Below are positions 25,527-34,603 of a stretch of DNA of 64,000 nucleotides, piece after piece. Both the position numbers and the translations under genes were made by a program. Numbering within the stretch: the stretch's first letter is position 1; the number at the start of each line of letters is the position of its first letter. Below the pieces are notes generated by a model that saw only the letters and a program-made list of their open reading frames with translations, was not told the DNA's origin and made no database searches. The DNA is taken from the NCBI RefSeq assembly GCF_009455685.1, contig NZ_QPES01000001.1, positions 744,001 to 808,000 of the forward strand. Reading direction: 5' to 3'. The stretch is from Paraburkholderia hayleyella. Its GTDB lineage: Bacteria; Pseudomonadota; Gammaproteobacteria; Burkholderiales; Burkholderiaceae.

Positions 25527-26930
25527 TCAGTGAACGAAGGGTGTGTGCGCGGTGGCGTGCACGGCGGTGAGGGTGTCGTCTGATGCCAGTATCAGTTCGC
25601 CGCGCAGCGAGTGCGGATAGGCCTGAACGATCTTCACGTCGATCATCTGGCCGGTGAGCCGCGCATGCGCGGCCAGCGGCGCGGGGAAATTGACCACGCG
25701 GTTGTTTTCGGTGCGTCCTGCCAGTTCGGCAGGATCCTTGCGCGATGGCCCTTCCACCAGAATCCGCTCGACGTTGCCCAGCATCGACTGGCTGATGCGC
25801 ACGACGTTTTCTTCGATGGTGGCTTGCAGGTGTTGCAGGCGCTTGAGCTTGACCTCGCGCGGCGTGTCGTCGGGCAGATTGGCCGCCGGGGTGCCGGGAC
25901 GCGGGCTGTAGATGAACGAGAAGCTCGTGTCGTAGTTCATCTCGTGAATCAGCGCCATGGTTTTGTCGAAATCTTCAGCGGTCTCGCCGGGGAAGCCCAC
26001 GATCATGTCCGTGGAGAGCGAGAGGTTCGGGCGAATCGCCCGCAGACGGCGAATCACGGATTTGTATTCGAGCACCGTGTAGCCGCGTTTCATCGCCATC
26101 AGGATGCGGTCGGAGCCATGCTGCACCGGCAGGTGCAGGTGGCTGACCAGCTTGGGCACTTTGGCGTAGGTGTCGATCAGGCGTTGCGTGAATTCTTTCG
26201 GATGCGAGGTGACGTAGCGGATGCGCTCGATGCCGGGCATCTCCGCGACATATTCGATCAGCGTGGAGAAATCGGCAAACTCGTTTGAGCCGAGGGTGAG
26301 CGGGCCGCGATAGGCATTGACGTTTTGCCCGAGCAGCGTGACTTCGCGCACACCCTGGTCGGCGAGGCCGGCGATTTCGGTCAGCACGTCGTCGAGCGGG
26401 CGGGAGACTTCCTCGCCGCGCGTGTAAGGCACGACGCAGTAGCTGCAGTATTTGCTGCAGCCTTCCATGATCGAGACAAAGGCGCTGGGGCCTTCGATAC
26501 GCGCAGGCGGTAGATGATCGAATTTCTCGATCTCGGGAAACGAGATATCGACTTGCGGCAGGCCGCTGGCGCGACGCGCGTCGATCATTTGCGGCAGGCG
26601 GTGCAGCGTTTGCGGGCCAAACACGAGATCGACGTAAGGTGCCCGCGCTACGATCGCCGCGCCTTCCTGGCTGGCAACGCAGCCCCCGACGCCAATCAGC
26701 AGGTTCGGGTTGGCCGCTTTCAGTTCGCGCACCCGGCCCAGGTCGGAAAAGACCTTTTCCTGAGCTTTCTCGCGCACCGAGCAGGTATTGAAAAGAATGA
26801 CATCCGCGTCATCGGGGGTGTCGGTCTTGATAAGGCCTTCGGCTGCGCCTAGTACGTCGACCATTTTGTCGGAGTCGTACTCATTCATCTGGCAGCCAAA
26901 GGTTTTTACATAAACTTTTTTGGGGGGCAT
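25527..26930 (-). CDS. miaB: tRNA-2-methylthio-N6-dimethylallyladenosine synthase
   Basis: The 467-residue radical-SAM methylthiotransferase acts on i6A37 of tRNA. The N-terminal MTTase domain holds the auxiliary-cluster cysteines (FGCQMNEYD, FNTCSVREKA, GVGGCVASQEG). The radical-SAM cluster motif CSKYCSYCVVPYTRG is at about residue 155, and a C-terminal TRAM domain begins at about 375. I chose the ATG at 26930 (MPPKKVYVKTFGCQMNEYD), since the longer ORF adds 18 unconserved residues. It is first in the miaB-phoH-ybeY operon. Confidence 0.95.
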   Translation of the reverse strand: MPPKKVYVKTFGCQMNEYDSDKMVDVLGAAEGLIKTDTPDDADVILFNTCSVREKAQEKVFSDLGRVRELKAANPNLLIGVGGCVASQEGAAIVARAPYVDLVFGPQTLHRLPQMIDARRASGLPQVDISFPEIEKFDHLPPARIEGPSAFVSIMEGCSKYCSYCVVPYTRGEEVSRPLDDVLTEIAGLADQGVREVTLLGQNVNAYRGPLTLGSNEFADFSTLIEYVAEMPGIERIRYVTSHPKEFTQRLIDTYAKVPKLVSHLHLPVQHGSDRILMAMKRGYTVLEYKSVIRRLRAIRPNLSLSTDMIVGFPGETAEDFDKTMALIHEMNYDTSFSFIYSPRPGTPAANLPDDTPREVKLKRLQHLQATIEENVVRISQSMLGNVERILVEGPSRKDPAELAGRTENNRVVNFPAPLAAHARLTGQMIDVKIVQAYPHSLRGELILASDDTLTAVHATAHTPFVH

Positions 26931-27416
26931 CGGGGTCGCCGTTCGCAGTGGTTGACCTGGGGGCGTGGTGCAACAGGTGATCAACAGGTGAAGGGGGTGA
27001 ATATCGGCTACTAGTAACTAGTAACCAGTTTTTGCCTGAATTTTGCCAGGATGGCCCGCGTTACAGCAGCGGCTGGACCCTGAACCTGGTTCGAATTCAA
27101 GCCTCGCATTATAGCCGTTGCCTGTGCGGGATTGCGCCTTGGGCACCTGACGGCGGCGCGGCTGCAAACGGCGGCGGAAAGGGAGCCATGCCGTGAGGTG
27201 ATGCCAACCCGTGATGCCAACCCGGCGGGATATAGCACAACACCGTGAACACAACACCGTGGCGCAGGCTGGCTGCCAGAGGCCGGGGCAGGGCATTCAA
27301 GGCGATTCAGGTGCGGCGTTCCGGATTTGGGGCGTGCCTGTTGAGGAGGCACCGCGCTGCGCGATCAACCTGGCTACGGTATGCTCTGGCGGCCGGCGCT
27401 GTCCGGTAATCAGTAC
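26931..27416. other. Intergenic region between divergent miaB and the ribB leader
   Basis: No gene is supported. It must carry the miaB promoter (minus) and the ribB promoter (plus). Short direct repeats occur: CTAGTAACTAGTAACCAG near 27011-27028, GATGCCAACCC twice near 27200-27225, and CACAACACCGTG twice near 27236-27262. Confidence 0.4.
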
Positions 27417-27592
27417 GTCTTCAGGGCGGGGTGAAATTCCCCACCGGCGGTATGCAGGCAACGCTTCGCGTCAGCCCGCGAGCCCGCGAGCACCGCAGTC
27501 ACGTCGTCCGCTATTGGGCGGCGCCGGTTGCGGGTTAGCAGATCTGGTGCGATGCCAGAGCCGACGGTCACAGTCCGGATGAAAGAAGATGT
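27417..27592 (+). promoter_or_regulatory. FMN riboswitch (RFN element)
   Basis: The leader carries the conserved RFN blocks in order: AGGGCGGGGTGAAATTCCCC, then ACCGGCGGTA, AGCCCGCGAGC, GATCTGGTG…GCCAGAGCCGACGGT, and CAGTCCGGATGAAAGAAGA. Together they form the six-stem FMN aptamer. FMN binding should reduce ribB expression. The aptamer ends about 124 nt before the ribB start, and that spacer presumably holds the expression platform; no plain terminator with a T-run was seen in it, so translational or Rho-linked control is likelier. Confidence 0.95.
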
Positions 27593-27715
27593 GCAGAGGT
27601 CGTTACCGTTACCGCTGCTTGCCCCGTGCCCGGCCCTGCCGTCGTGGCATGGGTGTGAGCGGGAACGGCTGGCCTGTCTGCAATGCCCTGAAACGTTTTT
27701 CGCCACACTTTTGCG

Positions 27716-28522
27716 ATGAGCGTTTCATTTATGTCTATTCGAACTTCCCAGACGTTTCAAACTTCTGCTGCGACGGTATTGGCGGCGGCCCCTGTGCGCG
27801 CTGACGACGCCTTTGCGGACCTTCCCCTGCTGGCAACCGAACCGGTTCCGCCGCGCATTGCCGCCGCGCTTGAGGCGTTGCGCGCCGGACGTGCCGTGGT
27901 GCTGCAAGACGATCACGACCGCGAGAACGAGGCGGACCTGATTGTTGCCGCCGAGCGCCTGAGCGAGGCGACGATGGCGCTGTTGATCCGCGAGTGCAGC
28001 GGCATCGTGTGCCTGTGCCTGCCGGACGCGCATCTGCGCGCGCTCGAATTGCCGCCGATGGTGGTGCACAACGAAAGCCGCCACGGCACGGCATTCACGG
28101 TTTCGATCGAAGCGCGTGAGGGCGTGACGACAGGGGTTTCGGCGGCTGACCGGGTGACGACGATTCGCGCGGCGATTGCTGAGAATGCGCGCCCCGCTGA
28201 TATTGTCCGGCCCGGCCACGTGTTTCCACTACGCGCGGTTCCAGGGGGGGTGCTGGCGCGGCGCGGTCACACCGAAGGCACCGTGGATCTGGCGATCCTG
28301 GCAGGGCTTAAGCCTGCGGGTGTGCTGTGTGAGCTGATGAACGCCGATGGCACGATGACGCGTGGCGCGCAGGTTGAACGGTTCGCGCAGCAGCATCAGT
28401 TGCCGATGCTGACAATTGCCGAGCTGGTTGAGTTTCGCCAGACGCTGGCGGCGGCGCGCCTGGGACGGGTTGAGGATGTTGCGACCGTTACGGAAGCGGC
28501 AGAGGAGGCGGGCGTGGTTTAA
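27716..28522 (+). CDS. ribB: 3,4-dihydroxy-2-butanone 4-phosphate synthase
   Basis: The 268-residue cytosolic enzyme makes the four-carbon riboflavin precursor from ribulose 5-phosphate. The conserved blocks are DDHDRENEADLIVAAE (acidic metal site, about residue 63), NESRHGTAFTVSIEAREG VTTG region (about 120), and the C-terminal RRGHTEGTVDLAILAG. It is a stand-alone RibB without a GTP-cyclohydrolase II domain. About 45 residues precede the core, so a later start is possible; no clear Shine-Dalgarno sequence is seen. FMN riboswitch control fits. Confidence 0.93.
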   Translation: MSVSFMSIRTSQTFQTSAATVLAAAPVRADDAFADLPLLATEPVPPRIAAALEALRAGRAVVLQDDHDRENEADLIVAAERLSEATMALLIRECSGIVCLCLPDAHLRALELPPMVVHNESRHGTAFTVSIEAREGVTTGVSAADRVTTIRAAIAENARPADIVRPGHVFPLRAVPGGVLARRGHTEGTVDLAILAGLKPAGVLCELMNADGTMTRGAQVERFAQQHQLPMLTIAELVEFRQTLAAARLGRVEDVATVTEAAEEAGVV

Positions 28523-28530
28523 GCGCGAGG

Positions 28531-28588
28531 TCCGGGAGGACGTGGTGGGTCTTTTTCTTTTTTTCTTTTTTTCCCCCGTCTTCCCGGA
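28531..28588. terminator. Inverted repeat with T-rich loop after ribB
   Basis: The arms TCCGGGAGGACG and CGTCTTCCCGGA (11 of 12 pair) enclose a 34-nt loop made mostly of T runs. It starts 8 nt after the ribB stop, so it probably serves as a 3' end signal, although the T tract is inside the loop rather than after the stem. Confidence 0.4.
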
Positions 28589-28624
28589 TTCATATTTTTC
28601 CTGAATTGAGCTTTTTTGCCTCCG

Positions 28625-28750
28625 CCCCAACAGCAGGCCCCAACAGCAGGCCCCAACAGCAGGCCCCAACAGCAGGCCCCAACAGCAGGCCCCAACAGCA
28701 GGCCCCAACAGCAGGCCCCAACAGCAGGCCCCAACAGCAGGCCCCAACAG
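28625..28750. repeat. Tandem array of a 13-bp unit, nine perfect copies
   Basis: The unit CCCCAACAGCAGG is repeated nine times without change from 28625 to 28741, followed by a broken tenth. Because 13 is not a multiple of 3, the array is open in several frames and creates artefact ORFs. It lies in the convergent space between ribB and the HAD phosphatase. Perfect copies point to recent slippage and a likely variable-number locus. Confidence 0.95.
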
Positions 28751-28769
28751 GCGGGTTCCCCACCCCGTG

Positions 28770-29456
28770 CTACGACTGCACGTTGCCGAACTCTCCGCGC
28801 ATGCCTGCGGCTACTAGCGCGGGCAGTGCCTCCATGCGCTCGATGATCCGCGTGATACCCAACTGGCGCAGCGTGTCGGCGTAGCCCGGCGGAATATGGC
28901 TTGCGCCAATGAATGCGATGGTCTGCATGCCTGCGGCGCGAGCCGCATTCAACCCGACGACGCTGTCTTCGAGCACGAGGCAGCGCACGGGGTCAACGCC
29001 CAGTTGCTGTGCGGCGAACAGATATACATCGGGATCAGGTTTGGGCCGGGCAACCTGCTCGGCGCTGAAAATCCGCTCCGCGAAAATCTCGCTGAGACCC
29101 GCGCATTGCACCGACGCGCGCACACGTGCCATCTGGCTATTCGACACAACCGCGGCGGGCAGGGGGATTTGCAGGAGCGCTTCGCGCACGCCATGAATCG
29201 GGCTGAGCGAGACAGCCAGCGCCTCGGCTACACGTTGTTCGATGGTGTCGAGCAGATTGGTGGGCAAGGTGAGATTGAAGCGGGTGGCGATTCCGGCGAG
29301 AAAGCTTGAGGTTTGCTGGCCGAAAGCTGTTTTGACGGCGGGGCCGAAATCGTGGCCGGGAAATAACGTGGTGAGCGTATCGAGCAAAACATGGTCAGCG
29401 ATGATTTCGCTATCGACCAGCACACCGTCACAGTCGCAAATCAGATGGTCGAACAT
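28770..29456 (-). CDS. HAD-superfamily phosphatase (phosphoglycolate phosphatase-like)
   Basis: The 228-residue protein has motif I ICDCDGVLVDSE (nucleophile Asp, acid/base Asp), a helical cap (about 15-80), motif II VVSNSQ, and motif III/IV RPKPDPDVY and VLEDSVVGLNAARAAGM. This is the subclass I group with sugar-phosphate or phosphoglycolate substrates. I chose the ATG at 29456; a TTG at 29474 is an alternative and neither has a good ribosome-binding site. It lies downstream of glpK on the same strand, so a glycerol-3-phosphate or related phosphatase role is possible but unproven. Confidence 0.8.
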   Translation of the reverse strand: MFDHLICDCDGVLVDSEIIADHVLLDTLTTLFPGHDFGPAVKTAFGQQTSSFLAGIATRFNLTLPTNLLDTIEQRVAEALAVSLSPIHGVREALLQIPLPAAVVSNSQMARVRASVQCAGLSEIFAERIFSAEQVARPKPDPDVYLFAAQQLGVDPVRCLVLEDSVVGLNAARAAGMQTIAFIGASHIPPGYADTLRQLGITRIIERMEALPALVAAGMRGEFGNVQS

Positions 29457-29581
29457 GGGGGAGGGAAGAGCCAAAAAGAGAAAGAGAAGGTTGAGTGGCC
29501 GATGCCATGTGCCATGGCAGGGGCCAAAGGCAGGGCGCTAAAGACAAGAACCCAATGAGCCAAAGCCAGGGAGCTTCGTAC

Positions 29582-31099
29582 TCAGTGCTGATCCGCCCAC
29601 GCGATGGCTGCACGAATCGCGCGCCGCCAGCCCGCCAGGCAGGCTTGAATTTCATCGGGTGGCCGTGCGGGGGTGAACCGCTGTTGCAGCTTCCACTGAT
29701 TTTGCAATGCATCAATGTCGGGCCAGTAACCGGTTGCTAGCCCTGCCAGGTAGGCCGCGCCAAGTGCCGTGGTTTCGCTGATGTGTGGCCGGACCGTATC
29801 GACGCCTAGAAGGTCGGCTTGAAACTGCATCAGCAGGTTGTTCGCGCAGGCACCGCCATCGACGCGTAGCTCGCCGATGCGCATGCCTGCATCGGCTTCC
29901 ATCGCTTGCAAAACGTCGAACGACTGATAGGCGATTGAATCGAGCGCTGCCCGCGCGATATGCGCGGAAGTGGTGCCGCGTGTGGCGCCGAAGAGCGTGC
30001 CGCGCGCGTGAGCATTCCAGTGCGGCGCGCCTAGCCCCGCAAAAGCGGGCACCAGATAAACGCCGTCGCTGTGTGGCACGCTGCGCGCGAGGGCTTCGAT
30101 TTCGCTGGCATGGCGGATCAGGCCCAAGCCGTCACGCAGCCATTGCACGACGGCGCCGCCGATGAAGATGCTGCCTTCCAGCGCGTAATGCGTAACGGAG
30201 GTTGCGGGCGTTGCGCCTCCCAGTTGCCATGCGATCGTGGTGATCAGGTTATTGCGTGACTCGATGGGCTGGCAGCCGGTGTTCATCATCAGAAAGCAAC
30301 CTGTGCCGTAAGTATTTTTCACCATGCCCGCACGCGTGCACATCTGGCCAAAAAGCGCTGCGTGCTGATCTCCGGCGATACCCGCGAGCGGGATTTTCGA
30401 GGCGAACACCGTGGTTTGAGTGGACCCGTAGATTTCTGAAGAAGAGCGCACTTCGGGCAGCATGCTGCGTGGAATGTCGAAGAGTGCCAGCAGCTCATCG
30501 TCCCATTGCAGCGTGTGGATGTTGAATAGCATCGTGCGCGAGGCGTTGGTGACGTCGGTGACGTGCAACCTATGTTGCGTGAAATTCCAGACCAGCCAGC
30601 TATCAACCGTGCCGAATGCAAGTTTGCCCTGGCGCGCTAGTTCGCGTGCGCCTTCGACGTGATCGAGGATCCAGCGGATTTTCGTCGCGGAGAAGTACGC
30701 GTCGATGGGCAGGCCGGTTTTGCTTCGTACCATGGGCTCGACGCCTTGCGCTTTGAGTTCGTCACAAAAATGCGCCGTGCGACGGTCTTGCCAGACGATG
30801 GCGTTGTAGAGCGGCTGACCGGTTGTGCGATCCCAGACGAGGGTGGTTTCACGCTGGTTCGTGATGCCGATGGCGGCGATGGCCGTGCCGTTGAGCCCGG
30901 CATGCGTGACCGCTTCGGCGGCTACGCCTGCCTGGGTCGACCAGATATCTTGAGGATCATGTTCGACCCAGCCAGGACGCGGGTAGATTTGCCTGAACTC
31001 CTTTTGCGCATGTGACACCACGTTGCCATGGGTGTCGAACAGCATGGCGCGTGAGCTGGTTGTTCCCTGGTCAAGCGCGAGAATGTACTGCTCCTGCAT
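29582..31099 (-). CDS. glpK: Glycerol kinase
   Basis: The 505-residue FGGY-family kinase phosphorylates glycerol to glycerol 3-phosphate in the cytosol. It starts MQEQYILALDQGTTSSRAML (the ATP-binding N-terminal motif) and keeps LPIDAYFSATKIRWIL, GIAGDQHAALFGQMC (ATPase core), and VDGGACANNLLMQFQADLLG. The ATG at 31099 has GGAAG 9 nt upstream, and the longer frame to 31192 is not needed. It follows glpD by 171 nt. No glpF facilitator is in the window. Confidence 0.96.
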   Translation of the reverse strand: MQEQYILALDQGTTSSRAMLFDTHGNVVSHAQKEFRQIYPRPGWVEHDPQDIWSTQAGVAAEAVTHAGLNGTAIAAIGITNQRETTLVWDRTTGQPLYNAIVWQDRRTAHFCDELKAQGVEPMVRSKTGLPIDAYFSATKIRWILDHVEGARELARQGKLAFGTVDSWLVWNFTQHRLHVTDVTNASRTMLFNIHTLQWDDELLALFDIPRSMLPEVRSSSEIYGSTQTTVFASKIPLAGIAGDQHAALFGQMCTRAGMVKNTYGTGCFLMMNTGCQPIESRNNLITTIAWQLGGATPATSVTHYALEGSIFIGGAVVQWLRDGLGLIRHASEIEALARSVPHSDGVYLVPAFAGLGAPHWNAHARGTLFGATRGTTSAHIARAALDSIAYQSFDVLQAMEADAGMRIGELRVDGGACANNLLMQFQADLLGVDTVRPHISETTALGAAYLAGLATGYWPDIDALQNQWKLQQRFTPARPPDEIQACLAGWRRAIRAAIAWADQH

Positions 31100-31270
31100 G
31101 GTGGTGTCTTCCGTGTGCGATGAGTGGGGGCTGGCGTGGTTGGCACGATACGCGAATGCCGCGGCGAGGTTGGGTGCCAGGTGCTGGGCCAAGGTTTAGA
31201 GCTTTAGAGCATCTGGTGCCTGGTGTCCGAGGCTCGAACCGGCTGCGAGATTTAGGGTTAGGCCTTGAAC

Positions 31271-32833
31271 TCAAGGCTCTCCGCCAGTGTACGGGGCGGG
31301 TTTCTGTGGCGTGGTTCGCGTGGTTTGGGCGAACCACGCATCAATGGCGCGGCTCAAGGGTTCGAGTGTTCCGGCGGCGAGGGCGTGCAAGCCAAGCTTG
31401 GAGCGCCGCCACAGGACGTCTTGCGCACAGCAGGCCCATTCGGTATCGCGCAAGTAACGCAATTCGGCCTCGTACAGGCCTGGTGCGAAAGCCTGCCCAA
31501 GACCCTCGATCGATTCAGCCTGGCCAATCACCTGGACTGCGCGTGTGCCGTAAGCGTGCGCATAACGGCGTGTGAGGCTTAAGGGTAGCCAGGCGAACTG
31601 CTGCTGAAAATGCGTGGCGAAGCGCTCGAAGCCGGTTGGCGCGATGTCTCCACCGGGCAGCGGTGCATGCGCGGTCCAGGCGGGTAGTGGACGTTGTAAC
31701 GTGTGGCAGAGCTGGTCGAGTGCTTCTTCAGCGAGCTTGCGAAAAGTGGTGATTTTCCCGCCGAAGACAGAGAGCAATGGGGCCGCACCAGGGAGGGCAT
31801 CGAGTTCGAGTTGATAGTCGCGTGTGAGCGCTGATGGCTCGCCGGCCATTTCGTCTCCGAGCAGCGGGCGCACACCCGCGTAGCTCCAGCACACCTCGGC
31901 GGGGGTCAGCGGTACTTTGAAATAACGATTGATTGACTCGCACAGGTAACGGGTTTCTTCTGCGGTGATGCTGACCTGAGCGGGGTCTCCGTGATATTCG
32001 AGATCGGTGGTGCCGATGAGCGTGTAGTCGTGTTCATAGGGAATGGCAAAGACAATCCGTTTATCAGGGTTCTGGAAGATGTAGGCGTGGTCGTGCCTGA
32101 AAAGACGTGGCGTGACGATATGGCTACCCTTGACCAGCCGAACGCTGTGTTGCGTGTCACGTCCCAGCGCCTGGTGTGAGAGCGCGCTGACCCACGGGCC
32201 TGCCGCGTTGACCATGGCGCTGGCATGCACATCGAACGCTTCGCCATCGGTTCGCTTTAGCCGGGCGTGCCAGGTGCCGTTGCTGCGCGTTGCGCTGACA
32301 AGCTGGGTGCGAGTGAGAAGGGTGGCACCGCGTTCGTGAGCATCGAGCGCGTTGAGCACGACGAGGCGCGCGTCATCGACCCAGCCATCAGAATAGACAA
32401 AGCCCCGCTTGAATACATTGCTGAGCGGTGCGCCAGCAGGATGCTGACGTAAATCAATGCCGCGTGAGCCGGGTAACAGCTCGCGCCGTGCCAGATGATC
32501 GTATAAAAACAGCCCTGCGCGGATCAGCCAGGCCGGGCGTAGCAGAGGCATGTGCGGCATGACAAAGCGAAGCGGCCGAATGATGTGAGGTGCCGCTCGC
32601 AAAAGCGTTTCGCGCTCTTGTAACGCTTTGCGCACCAGTTTGAATTCGCCGTACTCCAGATAGCGCAAACCGCCATGAATGAGCTTGGTGCTGGCCGATG
32701 AGGTGTGCGCGGCCAGATCATGCTGCTCGCAGAGCAGCACCGATAGCCCACGGCCTGCGGCATCGCGGGCGATGCCCACACCATTGATGCCGCCGCCCAC
32801 GACGAGCAAATCGTACTGCCTGCCTGATTCCAC
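31271..32833 (-). CDS. glpD: Aerobic glycerol-3-phosphate dehydrogenase
   Basis: The 520-residue FAD enzyme oxidises glycerol 3-phosphate to dihydroxyacetone phosphate and passes electrons to quinone at the inner membrane. The dinucleotide-binding motif is DLLVVGGGINGVGIARDAA at the N-terminus, followed by TSSASTKLIHGGLRYLEYGE, and the C-terminal domain is of the DAO_C type. The start is GTG at 32833, with a GGGG ribosome-binding site. glpD comes before glpK here. No glpR repressor gene lies directly upstream. Confidence 0.95.
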   Translation of the reverse strand: MESGRQYDLLVVGGGINGVGIARDAAGRGLSVLLCEQHDLAAHTSSASTKLIHGGLRYLEYGEFKLVRKALQERETLLRAAPHIIRPLRFVMPHMPLLRPAWLIRAGLFLYDHLARRELLPGSRGIDLRQHPAGAPLSNVFKRGFVYSDGWVDDARLVVLNALDAHERGATLLTRTQLVSATRSNGTWHARLKRTDGEAFDVHASAMVNAAGPWVSALSHQALGRDTQHSVRLVKGSHIVTPRLFRHDHAYIFQNPDKRIVFAIPYEHDYTLIGTTDLEYHGDPAQVSITAEETRYLCESINRYFKVPLTPAEVCWSYAGVRPLLGDEMAGEPSALTRDYQLELDALPGAAPLLSVFGGKITTFRKLAEEALDQLCHTLQRPLPAWTAHAPLPGGDIAPTGFERFATHFQQQFAWLPLSLTRRYAHAYGTRAVQVIGQAESIEGLGQAFAPGLYEAELRYLRDTEWACCAQDVLWRRSKLGLHALAAGTLEPLSRAIDAWFAQTTRTTPQKPAPYTGGEP

Positions 32834-33001
32834 TGGAATGCCCCTTTGAAGCGAACGCGAACAGGAAAACTGTTCGTGTCCGGACTTTAAGGAGCAGGTC
32901 CGGAAAAGTAAAGTTAGCCAGTTAGCCTATGCCGTCTGACAGATGGCGCAATTTGAAGTGACACACGATACTGTGCGTCATTCATCACATCGAGGTGAGT
33001 T

Positions 33002-33388
33002 ATGCGTGGAATACAGGGTTTTTTGCTGGGTGGTACAGCGGTGCTGCTTGTGGGTTGCGTGAGCACGCCGGAGTTAAGGGGGACATGGGGCGCCCCCTCG
33101 GTCGGGGCGCTACAGCAAGGTTGTGCGAATGTGGCTAGCGTTGATTACGGGATTGATGAGCAATCGGTGTACAGCCTTTTGTTCGATGCGTATGTCGCAC
33201 GTCGGCGTGGCCGGGTGTCACAAGACGATTACTGTGCGTTCCAGGCGTCGATCGCGCAGTATTACACGGCCATGAAGGCTAGCGGCAGTGCTCAGGCGCG
33301 CAATGATTGGGCTGCTTATCTTTTGGCGCAACGGGTGAAGGCGTTGAGCTGGCGCGCATCAGTGGATCCCACGTTGCGCGGTGGCTAG
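33002..33388 (+). CDS. Small lipoprotein of unknown function
   Basis: The 128-residue protein has a signal peptide with lipobox LLVGC (Cys about residue 19). The mature part has two cysteines (GCANVAS, DDYCAF) that might form a disulfide, and no other known motif. The ATG at 33002 follows GAGGTGAG. It is divergent from glpD, 168 bp away. Likely an envelope lipoprotein conserved in relatives; the function is not known. Confidence 0.7.
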   Translation: MRGIQGFLLGGTAVLLVGCVSTPELRGTWGAPSVGALQQGCANVASVDYGIDEQSVYSLLFDAYVARRRGRVSQDDYCAFQASIAQYYTAMKASGSAQARNDWAAYLLAQRVKALSWRASVDPTLRGG

Positions 33389-33579
33389 CGGGTTTGCCGT
33401 GGTGGCCAGACCAAGCTCACAGCACCAACAGAAAATGCGCGGTGCGGGCTGGGCCTGGCCTTGTGCTCTCAGGTTATTCCGGCGTGGTTTCGCCGGATGG
33501 CGCTCGTTTCAAATTGCAGGTTCAGCAGGCTCGAATGGGCGTTGCGGGGGTTAAGCGAAACGCCATGGCAGGCTGGACG

Positions 33580-33777
33580 TTACGAAAATCGTTTGATCGC
33601 TTTGAGGGCTGAATTTCCTATATCGGTCACGCTCCATTGCTGTTGGCCAGAGGCGAGGTTTTCAAGCTGCACAAGTTGTCGTTCGAGCAAGGCATCCAGT
33701 TCGGTTCGCTCCATATCGACCTGACCTGGAGCATCTTTCACAAGTAACAACGTGGCGAATTCATGCGGACTCAGCAT
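33580..33777 (-). CDS. 65-residue conserved hypothetical protein
   Basis: It starts MLSPHEFATLLLVKDAPGQV at the ATG at 33777, with GGAG 8 nt upstream, and continues with ELDALLERQLVQLENLASG and ITDIGNSALK-like ending. It is small, soluble and helical. Proteins with this beginning are, from memory, common in Burkholderia as hypothetical proteins; the winged-helix-like ending might bind DNA or be a modulator. The frame can be extended to 33891 but family length favours this start. Confidence 0.65.
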   Translation of the reverse strand: MLSPHEFATLLLVKDAPGQVDMERTELDALLERQLVQLENLASGQQQWSVTDIGNSALKAIKRFS

Positions 33778-34603
33778 CGTTTTTCTCCATGACACGCGTG
33801 TTCGGGCTACCCGGCGGGCGGTAGGCAAAACGACAGCCATGGCCCTTAAGGTGAAGCGGGAAGCCAGGCGGTTGACCGCCGACGCCAGCACAACGGGGCA
33901 AGCACGATAGGGCGTCGGGGAACTGGAGTGTAGTCAAGTGTTAGCCGAACACCAAACCGTAGCCGAAAATTTTCTATTTGACTTTGCAGCATGCTGGCGG
34001 CGGGTTGCATGAGCGGAAAATTCCTTGAGTTCACATGAACCTGGGTGTGCACTGCAACATGAATGGCTTATGTAAAACAACGGAAAAACAGTGTGGGGGA
34101 AACACGGAAAGGAATACCTGTGTGAATCAGGTGACGACGTTAATCTTGCTGCGCATGCCCGCTCGCATTTCGCCCATGCTAGCCATGGCCAAATTAACCT
34201 TGAACCGACGGATGCAAGCAATGAATGACGAGCTTACCCACGATGCCTTTATCCCAACGGTGCACGATGCTGCCGCACATTGAGGTACCACTGCGTGAGC
34301 AAAACTCGCTCACGGCCGGTTTCATGGCCGCGGCAGATGGCCGCAAGGCATGAGCGAAATGCTTGACTGGAGCCGTTCATCTAAGCCGGATGGGTAGCGC
34401 AGGCACTGGAACTACCGTAAGCCCGGTATAGTCTGTGTCTTTTAAAGCTGAAAGCGCCCGTTTGCTGAACACCAGCTAAGATGAAAAAATCGCGGGTTAA
34501 CCAAATTTCAAATGAGCTTTTTTGAGGCGGCAAGGAATCGAACCGAAACATCGAGGGTTTTGGTATGCGCCGAGCATCAATTGAGTTCCGGGAGCGCGAC
34601 ATC
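33778..34603. other. Gene-poor 0.8 kb region with at most a small ORF
   Basis: No recognised gene. One plus-strand GTG-started frame at 34091-34228 (45 codons, ending INLEPTDASNE) has protein-like composition but a poor ribosome-binding site. A 7-bp hairpin (CGTGAGC…GCTCACG) lies near 34290-34311. The promoter of the ferritin-like gene should lie at the right end. Confidence 0.35.
34091..34228 (+). CDS. Doubtful 45-residue small ORF
   Basis: The frame reads VWGKHGKEYLCESGDDVNLA and on, rich in Asp, Glu, His and Asn rather than the arginine-rich look of chance frames in GC-rich DNA. The start would be GTG with weak upstream purines. Its TGA overlaps an ATG of another 20-codon frame. No family is recognised. 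Confidence 0.2.
   Translation: MWGKHGKEYLCESGDDVNLAAHARSHFAHASHGQINLEPTDASNE

Noticed and set aside
28625..28750. CRISPR array
   Set aside because: The units are 13 bp and abut directly; there are no spacers and no cas genes.
28229..28884. ORFs made of repeated GPAVGACCWGLLL or PTAGPNSRPQQQ units
   Set aside because: They are translations of the 13-bp tandem array in different frames, without start signals.
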